Below are positions 6,501-6,653 of a stretch of 6,653 bases of DNA, piece after piece. The stretch is taken from contig JALOSN010000053.1 in assembly GCA_025458415.1 (NCBI GenBank), positions 1 to 6,653 of the forward strand. Direction: 5' to 3'. Position 1 is the first letter of the stretch. Each line of letters begins with the position of its first letter. Below the pieces are notes generated by a model. The model was not told where the DNA came from. It made no database searches and saw only the letters and a list, made by a program, of their open reading frames with translations. Origin of the DNA: Hydrogenophaga sp. GTDB taxonomy: Bacteria > Pseudomonadota > Gammaproteobacteria > Burkholderiales > Burkholderiaceae_C. Made by a program: the position numbers and the translations under genes.

Positions 6501-6560
6501 GCGTTTGAAGGCGATTGCCAAAAGACTCGCAAGAGTCCGAGGCCGCAAGGCCTCAAACGC
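6501..6560 (+). ncRNA. structured 16S leader stem with two GCAA-loop hairpins
   Basis: GCGTTTGA (6501-6508) is the exact complement of TCAAACGC (6553-6560) and can close a domain. Inside are GACTC-GCAA-GAGTC (6524-6537) and GAGGCC-GCAA-GGCCTC (6539-6554), two perfect hairpins with GNRA-type loops. The second shares two bases with the outer stem, so the two must adjust or alternate. Such structures belong to the pre-rRNA leader removed during 16S maturation. Confidence 0.6.
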
Positions 6561-6605
6561 TCATGAGAATAGAAGTGAAGTTCACTTCAATTCCGTTTTT
6601 ATGAG
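6560..6605 (+). ncRNA. leader helix just upstream of 16S
   Basis: CTCAT (6560-6564) can pair with ATGAG (6601-6605), enclosing the hairpin GAAGTG-AAGTT-CACTTC (6572-6588). The 3' part probably also pairs with sequence beyond the 16S gene to form the RNase III processing stem, which lies outside the window and cannot be checked here. Confidence 0.4.
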
Positions 6606-6618
6606 TAATTTCAAGATC

Positions 6619-6653
6619 GAACTAAAGAGTTTGATCCTGGCTCAGATTGAACG
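6619..6653 (+). rRNA. rrs: 16S ribosomal RNA, first 35 bases
   Basis: The universal 27F priming site AGAGTTTGATCCTGGCTCAG is exact at 6626-6645 and is followed by ATTGAACG, as in many beta- and gammaproteobacteria. Aligning GAACTAAAGAG to the E. coli 5' end AAATTGAAGAG puts base 1 near 6619. The fifth base before the conserved GAGTTTGA core reads T and the next A, where many relatives have GAACTGAAGAG. The remainder of the gene lies beyond the window. Confidence 0.95.

Noticed and set aside
1..6653. CRISPR arrays, insertion sequences, tRNA genes, phage genes
   Set aside because: No regularly spaced long repeats, transposase-like proteins, terminal repeats with target duplications, or cloverleaf sequences were seen.

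Overview
This window reads as ordinary chromosomal DNA of a GC-rich betaproteobacterium, probably order Burkholderiales. The placement rests on the 16S rRNA 5' end at the right edge (bacterial 27F site followed by AGATTGAACG), a betaproteobacterial-style rRNA leader, and Burkholderiales-like proteins. The family (Alcaligenaceae-like is my guess) cannot be fixed from 35 bases of 16S. I see no insertion sequence, CRISPR array, prophage or tRNA gene.

Left part (1-1889): a divergent pair. On the minus strand is the N-terminal part of a LysE/RhtB-type amino-acid exporter, cut by the window edge. On the plus strand is a MocR-type regulator with a GntR winged helix fused to a PLP aminotransferase-like domain. 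The 170-base gap between them carries four copies of CCATACA, two of them forming a near-perfect 24-bp palindrome. The likely logic is that the MocR protein senses a PLP-reactive amine or amino acid and controls the exporter and itself.

Middle part (1873-6021, minus strand): an ABC-F ATPase of the Uup type is followed after 39 bases by a soluble hybrid sensor kinase (coiled coil, PAS, HisKA, HATPase, REC, HPt). The two are probably co-transcribed. The kinase gene converges on the MocR gene and their 3' ends overlap by 17 bp, with a GC-rich hairpin over both stop codons. No partner response regulator lies in the window.

Right part (6022-6653): a roughly 600-base non-coding region leading into an rRNA operon on the plus strand. 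It has two strong tandem promoters, each with an A/T-rich upstream element. Between them lies a strikingly A-poor, G/T-rich spacer. After the second promoter come a 5' hairpin, a boxB-like hairpin, a boxA-like antitermination element, a nested stem with two GCAA-loop hairpins, and the first 35 bases of 16S rRNA.

I do not see a clear undescribed system. The best leads are the MocR operator arrangement, the uup-hybrid kinase pairing, and the unusual spacer and leader architecture of the rRNA promoter region.
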